Assembly (NCBI GenBank): GCA_013398295.1
Contig: VZSF01000025.1
Coordinates: 62,001-126,000 of the forward strand
Source: Chionis minor
Taxonomy: Eukaryota; Chordata; Aves; Charadriiformes; Chionididae
Reading direction: 5' to 3'
Length of the DNA: 64,000 nt
Numbering within the stretch: the first letter of the stretch is position 1; each line of letters begins with the position of its first letter. A program made the translations under genes and the position numbers. The notes beneath the pieces are model-generated. The model searched no databases. It was given only the letters and a program-made list of their open reading frames with translations, and was not told the DNA's origin. This document shows positions 38,679 to 50,759 of this stretch, piece after piece.

Positions 38679-41263
38679 CTGCCAAAAACACATGGAGAGG
38701 ATTCAGAGTTAAGAACGATGCTTTTATGGTATAAGGCAAGGAGTTCTTGGTCTAGTTCTCTTCTAGTGCACAATACTGTCATAGGGATGGCATGTTGCAC
38801 TACCTGTTGAAAAGCTGCTTTTCTAAATAAGTGGTCTCCTCTGTTGCCTTTTATCATTACTTAGAATAACATAGAGCATCCTTCAAGTTCTGTTATTTTA
38901 CAAAACTTTTCATTGACTTACGCGATGTTACATGGGAATAAGTAATAACTTGTCACCATTTCCTCTTTCTGTGAGAATGCTAGTAAGTAGCTCCATGAAC
39001 GTACTTCATCAAATTAGTTCTCTTCTCTTGGGCCTGCAAAAATTATCTTACTATCATATGGTCATTTGATTTTCTGTTTCTAATTTACGAATAGGGAAGT
39101 GACTAAGACTGGATTAAGCACCCTGTTACTGGCCGCTAAGCCGTAAAAGTTACATTAAGGCTGCACAAACTGATCTTTCCAGGTTCCCTCTATAATACAG
39201 ACAGAATTTCCAAAATACCCAAAACTTAGTGCGCCTTTAACTGCTCCTTGGAAAGGCCTATATCTTTTACATCTCAGACTGGAACTGTGTAGGTTCCTAG
39301 ACAAGCTAGGACATAGTTTATTTTGCAGTAGCAGTGATTGGCTTATGGCATTTTATTTTAACTCAGATTGAATTTTGAGCTTGATTTTACAGCTATTCTC
39401 TCTCAAGAGTGACATAGAGAAAAGTGAAGATTAAAGGATGTATTTCCCTTGGGAATAACAACAGTCACTTTAGCAACTTCCCCCNGCTTCTGCACCTGAG
39501 AGGTTCCAGCCCCTGTTCTACACACTGCAGGATTAATTTAGAACTAGCCTAGGGCTGGACTCTGCCTCTAATGTCAGCACACAACCCCCTCCAAGAACTC
39601 CAGAAGAATAACTGGTTTTATCTTTGGTCGTATCCTCAACTTCATACATTTAACAGCCAGGCAAGTAAACTTTATATTCTTTAGCTTTCTGACACAGTGA
39701 CTGAGACTTATCTTACACTCGCAGTCTGTTTAATGGATAAAACAATGTATAAAACAAAAGAACAGTGATGGTCAGAACTTTGATATGCCCACTCCTTTTC
39801 TTCTATGGTGAAATTTCTGTTTATGGTGGCAGAAGAGAGATATATCTGAATGGATTGTATTGCTTTGCAAGCCACAGATGCCTCCATATCTCCGGCAGTG
39901 CGCCCGGGGGAGAATTACAAAATAAACCAAAAGTTGTGTGGAGTCACCTGTATTGAATAGGACTTGAATTGCAAAGTCTAGTATTTCAGTAATTTTACTG
40001 CTATTGGGATGGTTGCCATTGGAAGGAATAATTCGAAGAAATAAGCGCTAAAATATTTTTGTTTTAAAACTGATGATGGTATAATCTTCAAAATGAAAAT
40101 AGCATCTCCTATATTTAAAGAAAAATGAGAATAAAAATAAAGGGAATTATAATATGACAGAGGAAGATGTGGCACAGAATTTCATTCTTTCTCTTCTCTG
40201 GTGGTAAACAGTTTTAAAGTGTCCTCTTCTATGCCACTAATTTTGTGAAATGCAGGTTGTTACATTCCTTCCTGTTTCATTTTAGTCTGTATCTTAGTAA
40301 ACTTTTTGTTCATTTTCCTAAAATGCTTTCTGTGTATGAGTGTTCCTACCCATTTTAGCTAAGTTTTTAGTTTCCGAAAATAACAACTAGCTACTATCTG
40401 CAAGATCCGATTTACATGGCTTTGTGGTTGGTGTAAGATTTTTGACCAGATGCCAAAGTAGCACGCACACTGACATTCACCATCACTGCATCTAAGCTTT
40501 AGGAGCCCAGCATCTGCCTGAAGTCCTCAGCCTGGAGCTGTGTGCCTGGCCTCTGCCTACAGTACCCGTGAGGAGCCGGTCACAGCCTAACACACAAAAA
40601 CTTGTTCATCAGGCAGCATCAAACAAACACAAAGCCAACAACGGTGACTGTAAAAAAACTGAAGTCACTTTTTGTAAGTAGTCTGGAATATGAAGCGTTT
40701 CATTCAAACTCCTGACTCCTGTCAAGGCATTCTTTCCCCTTGCGCTAGCCACAGAAATAACAAACATAATAAATGTGTCGGGACTAGGTAAACAAGAGGA
40801 AGAATGAGCCCAGGCACCGACTGGGATTTTATTGTGAGGTCAAAACATTTGGCTTACTTCCAAGGTTCTTTTTCACCACTTGGAAAAGAATCATTATATA
40901 AAACAACTGAGCAATGCCAACTTAAATAAATAAGCACACACATCAACCTTATAGATTGAGGTGGGGGAAGCCCAGTAGTTCCCTCGTCCCGCTAGTAAAG
41001 CGCTTTGAGTCATGTATTTGAAAGTGACTTTTTTCTCATGCTGTTTTTCAGCTGGACTGAAGTTCTAGCTGGTCTGTGCAGAAGAGGCACCCAGGTTGGT
41101 AGCTGAGGGGTGCATCTTTGTGTCCAAACGCGCGCACCCAAGCCTTTCAAACAAAATGCCGCGCCACCGAACAGTGCGTGCCTGGTGCACAGCGAAGTCA
41201 GCCAAGAAGTCAAGGACTGCTCCGTTAGCCTAAAGCGGAGGGGAAGGCGCAGGCAGGACTTAC
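38679..41263 (-). other. IL18 upstream intron or 5' flank
   Basis: No coding exon is seen. If the GTAAGT donor at 41263-41258 belongs to a non-coding first exon of IL18, this whole stretch is its first intron. One N is at 39485. Confidence 0.4.
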
Positions 41264-42060
41264 CGATAAAGGATTCAAGGAAAACGTGGCCCGTCGTTTA
41301 ACGGGCAAAGCGCACAGCGCGACTACCCTGATGCGTAGTGAAAGATGGTTACGGGGCACGGCAGAAGCGAGGAGGCGTTTTCAGCTGCCCGCCCGGGGCG
41401 GCGCGTCCCGCCCGTCCCGGGGATGGAGGAGCGGAGAGGCGAGGCGAGGCGAGGAGCGGAGCGGGGCCGCTCCCGGAGCCTCCAGCCGCGCGGGCGGAGG
41501 GGCGGCCGCCGTCCTACCTGGGCTGCTCGGCGGGCTGCGGCGGAGCGATGCGAGACGGAAGGGCGAGCGCCGGCGGCGGAGGGGCGGGGACCGCCGCCCC
41601 GGGCCGCTGCCCGCACGCAGGCGTAAGGGGCCGGCGGAGGCTGCCCCGGCGCGGCGGTGAGCGCGGCGCGTGCCGTGGGAGCGGTCTAGGGAGCGGGGCT
41701 GGCGGCGGGTTGCATCAGCGTGCGGTGACGCCGGCCGGCGGAGCCAGCTGCGAGGAACCGGGGGCTCTTTCCCAAGATATCTGTCTGCGTCGGCGTTTTG
41801 CTCCGCCGCACTTCCCCTCCTCGGCGGGGAAAGCCAAGCCTGCACATTTGAGGTTGCGGAGGAGGCTCCCCGCGGCTGCCTTTAGCTCGGGCGGGAGCCG
41901 TCGGAGGACGGGTCGGGTGCTGCCCCCGCTCGCTCGCTCGCTCGCTCCGTCGAGGCTGGAGCGGCGGGTCGGGAGGAGGTACCGGCCGGCGGCGCGCAGC
42001 CCGCGCCTCCTCCCCGCCCAGCCGAGCTGCCCGTAAGCGCTGCGTCTGCCGTGGGAGAAG
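41264..42060. promoter_or_regulatory. CpG island, likely IL18 promoter or unassigned transcript start
   Basis: Strongly CpG-rich, with a (GAGGC)n stretch at 41437-41456 and (GCTC)n at 41929-41948. Frames are open on both strands because stops are rare in such sequence, so I do not call a protein. On the minus strand a consensus donor GTAAGT directly adjoins the island at 41263-41258, and another (CAG|GTAGGA) lies near 41516. This fits a minus-strand non-coding first exon spliced toward IL18. A plus-strand non-coding RNA is the alternative. Confidence 0.5.
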
Positions 42061-45000
42061 CCGGGGTAGGATGGGAAACGCCTCGCCTGTGGCTAGCTCT
42101 TTAAAACACCGCCACCGCCATCGCGGCTGCCCCGCGGGAAACCTTCCGGTGGTCTTCCCTCTCTTTGTAGGGAATTCCTCTTTCAGGGGAGGAATTCAGG
42201 CTCCTCTCAGGGAAAACAGCCAGCCAGAGAGTGGCTAGTAGTCAAAGCCAGGTGAATAGACAGCTCCTAGTTTACCAGCTCTAAGTCCTTCCCCAGGTAT
42301 GTATTAATTGCAAATAAATAAAACGGCTATAGCCCTTACTCGTAACTAACTGCTGCATCCTCAAAGTGTGACAGTTTTTCAGAATCTAAGTGCTGCCTTT
42401 GGCGGCCGCGGCACACTTAAAGTGACAAAGGTTGCTGTAACCACGATGGCAAACGCTGTGTAGTGATAGGACAACTGAAAAACAGAAAAGTGAGCTTGGG
42501 AATGAATAATTAACCAATAATTTATATAGTTTGTAGAACTGGGCACTGTTAACTGGAATCCACATGCCTTGATTTTCTGTTTATAAGGCTGACTAGTAAG
42601 CTATTAGGGCATGTAGCTGTGTAGCTGAGTGGGTAAATTGAAGAGGCTGAAGTTTTAGGACTGGACGGTGGGGGGAGAAAAAAAAACCCTACACCAAAAC
42701 CACAAAAAATGCAAACCCCCAACCAAAAGCAAAGCTAAGACCCTAAGATGTTCTCTTACCTTTCTACGTGCCTGTTACTGCTTTCGGAGGAAAACAAAAT
42801 AAATAAATTAAAAAAAAAAAAGTCAATATATGTCTGTAGGGAATGCTTTAGTTTTGAGGTCAAAGACACATCTTTCAACCTCATCTGAAATAATAATATT
42901 AAAAGTACTGTCCATTTTACTAGCAACCATGGATTTTGACTGTTCTACCCAGAGGGAGCAGTGTATTTCACTGACGTGTTAAGAACTATGTGTGCTACAG
43001 AAGTTTATCTCCTTTCTTTAAGTTGTTGCAAGAAACTAGTGAAATTGATTCAGTAGAATTTAAAAATGCAGAATTCAGCAACAGAGTAAAACCTCCTGTT
43101 TCTGACAAACAGAAGTGCATTTTTCACAGCTGCTGCTTTCAAATAAGTATATAGCCTGTTTACAGACGCTTACTTACACTGACCAAACTGCAACCAGACA
43201 GCAATATTATATCATCCCCTTTCAAATTCCTGTTTTGTTACATGTCATTCAGTACGTACGTGGAGTTGTGTTTACCTAAATCTGTATATCAGAGAGATCC
43301 AAATTTGATTTAAACACCTAGATCTAGCTGATTTCTATATACAACAACTGTAATTCTACCATTCCTCTCAGTACTTTATTTGAATGGTTGGTTCTTACAG
43401 GGGAAAAAAAAATCTTTCTAAATTTAACTGGCTTCTGGTTCTGGTCACCCGTTTCTGTACATTTTCCTGATAGCCATTTCGTAACAAATAGTTCCTTCCT
43501 GTGAAGTACGATCAAATTGCATCTCGGTTTATTTCAACTAAAATAAACCCTTTAGTTTCTACCTCCAAACAATTTTCTTCAGTTTCAAAATAACATTCAT
43601 GTCTCTTTTCTTCACTCCAACTGACTTTTAAATTTTTTTGAAAATTTGGGCACCAGAGCTTTATTCAGGCGATTTCCCCATTTGGGTGATACTGCTTGCA
43701 TTTCTTGTTCCCAGACACCTTTCTTTTCACTGAAGAAAAAAAAAAAAAAAAAATCAATGCTGTAATAATTAAATATCATTTAGCCATTTTTTTCTCATTA
43801 AGTATAAATTTACATTCACATCAGTAGTGAAACATTAAATTAAATATTATCACACTTGGTACCAAAATTTGTGTGAAAGCACTAAAAGCAATGCCATTCA
43901 GCCAACATTGTTTATTTTGTATTAGCTCCTGGCCCTGATATCTTTCACCTGTTCCATATGAAACTATCAAGAAGGAAGACTTGGTCTCTCCTGTCAACCT
44001 GTGAGATCATAAAATTAAATTAGGTCATTCAGCACATTGAATAAAAGTTTTCTTCTCTTAATCTGTACATATTTGTATTTGTAAGGACCAGGGTCTAATA
44101 ACAGTAGCTTCTATTGTAACTTTTAAGCTTCTATTTCTCCTGGCATTTTAGTATCTCCAATCTTAAAGGAACTGGAACTACTTTTAGAGTAATGGGTTAG
44201 ATTATTTTTTTTTTCCCCTGAACTTCATCCATAGACTATCTATCCATAAGGTACTGAAAATGGCAAAACAATGCAGGTGTTTAATTTATTTCAATCCAGG
44301 TGATCTGTTAACGAAAATATCTTCTTACCATAATAATGGTAACTCAATTAGGTAAACCCTTTAAGAATATTTTCCTGGCATATTCTTTCTTAATCTGTTT
44401 CTTAATGTTTAGATAGTAGTGCTAATAACATAAAAAACTAATATTTTTTGACAATTTAATGAAGTGGGCCATGGCAGCATATTGACTATTGTTTCTACTT
44501 TGGGGAAGTATTTAGTTCTTGTAATTTCAGCAGTTTCATTTCTTCTCCTGAGTTTTGACTTTCAGAGCCTATTCGGATAACGTATATCAGGTTAAGACCG
44601 TTTCTTCTCTTAAAAACAAATTAAAAATGCAAAACAAAACCCAGGAAAACTTCACTTTACTCCAATGTATCTTCAGACCTTGCAACGGTTTTCTTCACTG
44701 TAGTTAATGAAGCCAGGATTTAGGAAAGTAGGAACTTAATACCGTGTTTAATGTTTTTGGCTAACAACATGAAGTATAATATCGAAAAGAGCTCCCCTGA
44801 ATCATTGTGTCTTGTCTCTTCCTGTTGTAAGCAAGCCACCTCATCGCATAATCTGACTGAGTCGTTTCTTGATGAAACCTAGTAGAGATTACCTACAGCA
44901 GTGAAGCACAACATAAGGAAAATGCAATCTTACTTTCCATTGTTTAGGAAAAAAAGCTGGTCTTGGCAGCTGTCTAATTTTAACGGCGGTATTCATCTCC

Positions 45001-45130
45001 GTGGCAGTAATCTGTCAGACTTCACTCACTCCCGGTTTGTCTTTTGAAATTGACCGATCTACCTGCCTCTGGCATTTCACCATCATCCCAAAACGTGCCA
45101 GCGATTCAGACTGCGACGGGACCTGTCACA
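42061..45130. other. IL18-TEX12 intergenic DNA
   Basis: AT-rich, with A-runs near 42812 and 43736-43753. No supported exon, RNA gene or repeat family is seen. Confidence 0.5.
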
Positions 45131-45139
45131 GATGCTTAG

Positions 45140-45730
45140 AAGATGAAATATGACGGGAATTGCTTGTGCGGGCAGCGCAACACCTCGAGTGGCTGCAGGC
45201 GGGCTCGTCACGCTTCAGCCCAAGCGTGCAATTGGCGTGAGAGGCTTCCTCCTGGGGTGGCCGGGCCTGGAGCCGTTCCAGCGGCGAGCCCTGCAGAGGT
45301 TCTCCTCAGCCAGCCTCCCGGCGCCGGGCCCGGCCGCCAACGCCTCTGCCGGAGCGGCTGCCCGGCGGCCGGCCCTTCTCCTGGGGGCCGCGGCCTGTNT
45401 CGCGCGCCGGCCGTTAACGGCCGCCGGGGCCGCGAGGACCGTTAAGCGCCCGGGGCCAGCGCTGCCTGAGGAGGGAGGTCCGGGGAGCGAGGGGGGAGGC
45501 CTGCAGGGTGGGCGGTCTCGGGCGAGCGCAGGCAGAGCTGGGGAGCCACGGGTCCCCTTTGGGCGAGGCGGAATCGGCCTCGGCAGCCCGAGGCCGGCCT
45601 CACGCACCCTTGGCGCCTCTGAAGGCGCCCGGGCCTTGGGCCCCAGCGCTGCCCAGGCTGGCCCGGCACTTGGACCCGCTGCCTCCAGCCCCGGCCGGTG
45701 CCCTCGCCGGTGAGGAGCAGAGCTCCTGTG
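45140..45730 (+). promoter_or_regulatory. CpG island promoter and 5' UTR region of TEX12
   Basis: A CpG-rich block just before TEX12, with one N at 45399. A donor-like CCG|GTGAGG at 45709/45710 and an acceptor TTTTTGTCAG ending at 45842 suggest a short 5' UTR intron before the coding start. Confidence 0.55.
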
Positions 45731-45848
45731 CAGAGGAGCTTCCGGAGGTGCTGGTTACAGCTGTTAGGCCTTTTCGTACAGCTGTATTTTCCAGGCGCGC
45801 AGGATAACTGCTTACCAAATACGGCGTTGTGCTTTTTGTCAGGCAGCG

Positions 45849-47097
45849 ATGACGAGCAACGCGCAAAAAGCTGATGAAAACAGAAGTAAACGTAAAAAAG
45901 AGATGGAGGTGAGCAGCACTGTATGAGGAAGGGAGGGAGGACCTGGACTTTTCTTCTGGACCTAGGGGAGTGATGGAACGCCTCCACCCACCCGTGTTGC
46001 TCTGCGTTCCTGTCAAGGAGAGAGGGCAGAGTGCCCAATGTCAGTTTATATAGGGTGGGGGAAACATCTGTGACATTCTTGCATAAGGAGACTAAAATTT
46101 AGTGTTTGAAGACCATCAAAAGTGGGTACATGCTGCAACACAGTTACGTAGGATTTCTCTAGGTGAGCTTCTGAAGTCCACCAGCTTTTACTGATAGAAG
46201 CAAAGATCTTAGGCTGGTCCTTCCCACCCACTCCCCTAGTACTGAGATGCTGTGCCTGTTCGCTATGAAGGGTGATGCTGTGAAGCCAGCAAGACTTGCA
46301 CTTTCTCTGAAAAGTCTCTTGAGATCTTTTTTAAACTCTTCATTTTTTTCACTTAAAGTCTATCTGTGCTAAGCTCAAGTCCTCGAACCTGTATTTTTTA
46401 TGTGTTCTGTTATTAGAATGAAGCTTCAGAAAATCCTCAGTTGTCCTCCCTTGACAAAACAGATTTGCCTTTTTCTGAGGGCTCGCAGTCCCTTTACAGA
46501 CCTGAACCACTGGAAAAAGCTTTAAACGGTGACGTATACGGAAAGTAACTATTTAGTTACCTAATTTATGTTGCGGTGAAAAGTCATTCAATTGTTTAAA
46601 TAAAATTACTTTTTTCTTTTAACAGAGATGAACAAAGAAATTATGAACTTGTTATCAAAATATGCTCACATTTTAAGGCAAGTTAACTTTGTCCTATTTG
46701 TACAGCACTTTTCTACCTTCTCTAGATAAAATGGATTACTGTGGCTGCAGTTTGGAGAAATTAACGTTGAAAATTATTGAACACAGATCTTGAAATATCA
46801 GTGCTGTTTTCTGTTACAACAGAGAGCTAATTTGGTCAGAAACTGAGTATTGATAGCAAACACATTTTTAAGAAAAGCATAAAAGCAGTTCTGAGTAGCG
46901 AGAAAGTTAATGGCATTAGTATTGATTTTAACTACAGATTTTTTCAATTAAGCGAGAGAGCAGCGATGGATGCTTCTTATGTCCAAGAACTTGATGGAAT
47001 CTTAAAAGAAGCGAGGACCATAGAAAACCACTTAAAACAGAAAAGGGAAAGTCTGAAACAGAGATTCACTGTGATTGCAAATACTCTGCAAAACTAA
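45849..47097 (+). CDS. TEX12: TEX12, testis-expressed 12, synaptonemal complex central element protein
   Basis: Four coding exons: 45849-45908, 46417-46528, 46626-46677 and 46953-47097, giving 122 residues (human 123) and a TAA stop. The second exon has [17 protein letters not shown]. Exons 3-4 carry the conserved helical core: [17 protein letters not shown], then [20 protein letters not shown], and the end [13 protein letters not shown]. In mammals TEX12 pairs with SYCE2 as a coiled coil that builds fibres in the synaptonemal complex central element during meiosis. The N-terminus is Lys-rich and weakly conserved. The third intron uses a GC donor (AG|GCAAGT at 46678) with an AG acceptor at 46951-46952; only this pairing gives the conserved L-S-E-R junction. 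The second intron is under 100 bases. Confidence 0.95.
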
Positions 47098-47152
47098 ATG
47101 GAGTTTGTTAGATTGCAGAAATGCAGAGCAAAACTTGGAGTATATTTTATGT

Positions 47153-47158
47153 ATTAAA
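47153..47158 (+). promoter_or_regulatory. TEX12 polyadenylation signal candidate (ATTAAA)
   Basis: A common variant hexamer about 55 bases past the TEX12 stop. A canonical AATAAA lies about 1 kb further on, near 48169. Confidence 0.45.
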
Positions 47159-48372
47159 ATGTAATCTATGATGACTGCTATGATGAATGTTTCATAAATG
47201 TCTTATGTAGATATTTCTAGCAGTTCAGGAAACTTTCAACAACTTAAGCAGCAATTTATTTTTTAAATAAGTAGATACAATGCATAGGGTAGTGGTAGTT
47301 AGTAAAAAACAATACCAAATATCCATTTTAAATCCTATGACTCCAAGGGAATCTATGCATTAAAACGCCTTTTTTCTCAGTTCTTGACCCATCACTTAGT
47401 CTGTCCCTATGCTTCCATCCCTAGAAAATATTGTAAGCATTTGAAAAAGAAAGTAGAATGAATTTTGCATTCTTGGCTTTAAGGCTATGGAAGTTCAATA
47501 CAACTGGATTCAGAAGCAGCCATGGTATTTCTAATGTCACTGCTAAAGAGTTTTTTTTCTTTTGTTGTCACAACCAATCTTTCATCCTAGAACATAATAT
47601 AGAAACATTTCTATGAAACAGAATTTTGCAACATAAGTGGAAAAGGACCTCAGATTATTTCATGTTAATCATTTTCTGGTTTTTTCTTTCTCCTTCAGAA
47701 AATGTTTTGGTGCTAAAATCTTAGCAGAACGTACTTGCTGTCTTATTTCCATTTTGTCTCAGAATATAAATAGATTGAAAAGATCAGATTAGAAATAGGA
47801 GAGTTCTATTAAGATTGCTACTTTGGGAAATGTATAAAGAGGTACGAAGCCTCAGTTTGAAAATACATTTTAACACTTCTGCTTTTCAAATGAAACCAAG
47901 GCCATTTTGATACAAACATAAAAGCACATCATTGAAACTTGCTGGTAATGTCATTAAACACTAGATAATGTCAACGTAACCTAGAATTGCACTGCTCTCT
48001 TATTTTGTTATTTGGATACATCGGCATTGTTTGCTGGATATTCAGTTTATTTGAGGATGCTTGTGGAGTTTTTTGAGCACTTTTTCTTTTTTGTCATTTG
48101 ACTCTGTTAAAAAAAGTGAAACGTAGAATGTACAAAGCATCATTTGTACGAACTGTGAGGCTAATGTAATAAAGAAAAGTGCTTGATAGTCCTGTTGCTA
48201 GCATAAGATATATTTATATCTTTACCCCAGTATTGTGTTATCAATTTTCTCTTTAAATCCTTTCAGACTTAATCAATTCTCCTTTCCTCCTTTTATTAGA
48301 TAAAAGTCACGAGCAAAGTGCTACCTGTCAAACTGGAACTAATTAAAACAAATAATGAGAGAAACTGGACAT
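47159..48372. other. TEX12 downstream intergenic DNA
   Basis: AT-rich, with no supported exon. It may be a long TEX12 3' UTR if the AATAAA near 48169 is used. Confidence 0.4.
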
Positions 48373-48548
48373 CTAGGGTGAGATTTTCCAAGGTATTTAG
48401 ATACCTAAAGATGCAGATATGCACTTAGTAGGATTTTCAAAGTGCCTAAGCATGTAAGCGCCTTACATGCTTAGGAATTTTTGAAAATCCCATAAGGTGC
48501 CTATCTGCATCTTTAGCATCTAAAGACTTTCAGAAGTCTCACCACTAG
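48373..48548. mobile_element. 176-bp palindromic non-autonomous DNA element (MITE-like)
   Basis: Two arms of about 86 bases are near-perfect reverse complements around a 3-base centre at about 48459-48461 (GTAAG-CGC-CTTAC). Both arms hold GATTTTCAAA-, CTAAGCATGTAAG- and CTAAAGATGCAGAT-type blocks. The ends read CTAG-G-GTGAGA and TCTCACC-A-CTAG, so a 4-base CTAG flanks or ends each side. The structure suggests a small inverted-repeat transposon; the family cannot be named from sight. Confidence 0.8.
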
Positions 48549-50750
48549 TCTACATCGTATTTTACCAGTTTCTTTCTTTTTTGTAATAATCGTATCTTGT
48601 TTTGTAATCAGCCTTGGCTCTGCTGTTTAAACAGAAGCAAGTGGGAGAAAAAGACAAGAAGATTTTGGAAGTTAAATTTTCTAGAATATTGTGCTAAGTG
48701 TCTCAAAAATCTACAATCATCTGTAATGATGACAAAAAGCAGAGTTTTAAATTGTCATCTATGAAGTGTCTGAATTTAGAAATTTACCTATTTGTGTTAG
48801 CCTTTAAAGAAAAATTGCACAGCTTTCATTACAGTTAAATACCTGTCTGTTACTGAAGTCAGAAGCCTGCTGCGTTTTATCTGTTTGTGCTTGGGAAAAT
48901 TATGCAACCTTTTTAGGTCACCTGGATTTGTATCATCTAGGTTTAGTTTATGTGGCTAATGTATCCAAGTTGCAAATGTTTGGCTTTAGTATTAAGCGTT
49001 ATTAAGAAGCAGAACTTAGAAAACTATTGGATCACATAACCTAAGTTTCTTCCCTTAGGGGATCAAGAGGGCAAGACCCATAGTGTTACTGTTGCTCCAT
49101 TCAAAAACTTCATAAAATCCAATAAAAAATAGTAAAACTATGCTTCTTAGCAGAATGAAGGACTGCTTAGTTTGGCGTTCAACTGCAGTTAAATTCACGG
49201 TATATCTCTCTAAATGACGACTTGTTTTTCTACAGTGATTTCTTATGCAGCTGGTTGTCGTTACACGTTATAGAGTGGGATCTCTGTGGTAGTAAGGGGA
49301 TTTTAGAATTCGAAAAGACAGTGAAAGTCAGTAAGTACAGCCATAGTAACCTAGCTGAGATTATGAATAGTGTGGTTATGCTTATTAAAGGAAAGACAGT
49401 CAAAGCTTCTTAAGATTTTGAAACAGGCATTTTAAAAAACAATTTCAAAATGGCTAAGAGCAACAAAGCTTCTGTTTTTGCTGCACGAATCTATGTGTAG
49501 ATATATAAAAAAATAAACACTGGCCAAGCAAAATGAATAACATATGTAGTTCTATAAAGTTTCAGCTTGAAATGGTAAGTTCAGCAAGTTTAAAATGTCC
49601 ATTGAATATAAACTAGTCTCTTCTCTTTTGAAGTTAAAAAATACTTCAGCAATGGAAATACCCACTTACTGGTTGCTTTCGTACATAAATCTCTTCCTGT
49701 TTAAAGGGGAGCCTTCCTTAATCACTTTGCTGGCTAAAAATACTGCGCATTTTTCTGTTGGCTGCCCTTCAGTGTTCCACTCTATATCTATATATATGAG
49801 AATACTCATTGCACGCTGTTTTTCTTCTAAACCATTAGAAAATAAAATTTTACTGGTTTTCTATTTATCTACAATTTGACTACCCTGCTAGTGATATTTC
49901 TGCACTGATTGCCTCTATTGTGTATTTCAGTATTTATTGGGAGAAACAAACCAAATTTTTTACTCTCTTCTTCTGATGTGAAATGAAGAGCTCATTCATT
50001 CTATCTCTGAGGAATAAGCTACACACGAAATCCAACTGTCACCCTTCCCATCGCTATCCGCTTGCCAGTTTTACTGAAGGAGGTTTGAACAGAAAATTAA
50101 TTGGCTTTAAAGCTGCCAAATCTGATCAGCAAAGCTCAGCTGGTAACTACGTTTTCTTTAAGCTTCTCCTCCTTGTTGTTTAAGCTGCAGTGCCTTAGTA
50201 AATGAACAAGAACGTCTAAGATGACAGATCAGTAACAGAATATAAATGGATTTTTTTAAAAATGTGGAAATATCTTAGACAAGGTTCCAACCCTCTTGAA
50301 GTCAAGGGGATTTTTGACAGTGAGTCTTTTGCATTTCTGAGCTTGCTGTGAGTAACCTCCCCAGTCTGGAAAGCAGGTAATGAAAAACCCGTACTCAGTT
50401 CCCCTCATTATTCTTCTGTTATCTGAAAGCTAAAAATGGAAAATAACAGATAATGCAGAGACACTTTAGGTATTCAGCGAAGAGAATTCTTCCCTGAGAA
50501 AAGCCTAGTTGTGATGGTTTACTCAAAATGAAACTGCCTTTTAGCGTAGTTGTAGGAATGCAGATCATAATAGAAAAAGGCCAAATTGAGAAGTTAACAG
50601 ACGTGTTTAAGGCTCGTGACGTTCTGTCTAGAACTCATTAGAATTCTATTTTGCTAATCATAGAGCCTTTGCGTTTTGTCTTTGAATTGTCTCTGAAAAC
50701 CTGATGATGAAGACAGCCTTGGAAAAGAGCAGAGTGGATGTTTTACATCA
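48549..50750. other. TEX12-BCO2 intergenic DNA
   Basis: AT-rich sequence with no supported exon, RNA gene or recognisable repeat. Confidence 0.5.
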
Positions 50751-50759
50751 TCAGGGTGA

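Noticed and set aside
41338..42036. Long plus-strand open frame (232 codons) in the CpG island
   Set aside because: Several frames on both strands are open here because stops are rare in GC-rich DNA. It is Arg/Gly/Pro-rich with no family likeness.
45150..46038. Overlapping open frames before TEX12 on both strands
   Set aside because: A composition effect in a GC-rich block containing an N; no splice or family support.
46938..46952. TEX12 exon 4 starting after the upstream CTACAG
   Set aside because: In phase, but it adds F-F-Q-L before S-E-R. The downstream AG gives the conserved spacing without extra residues, so I chose that.
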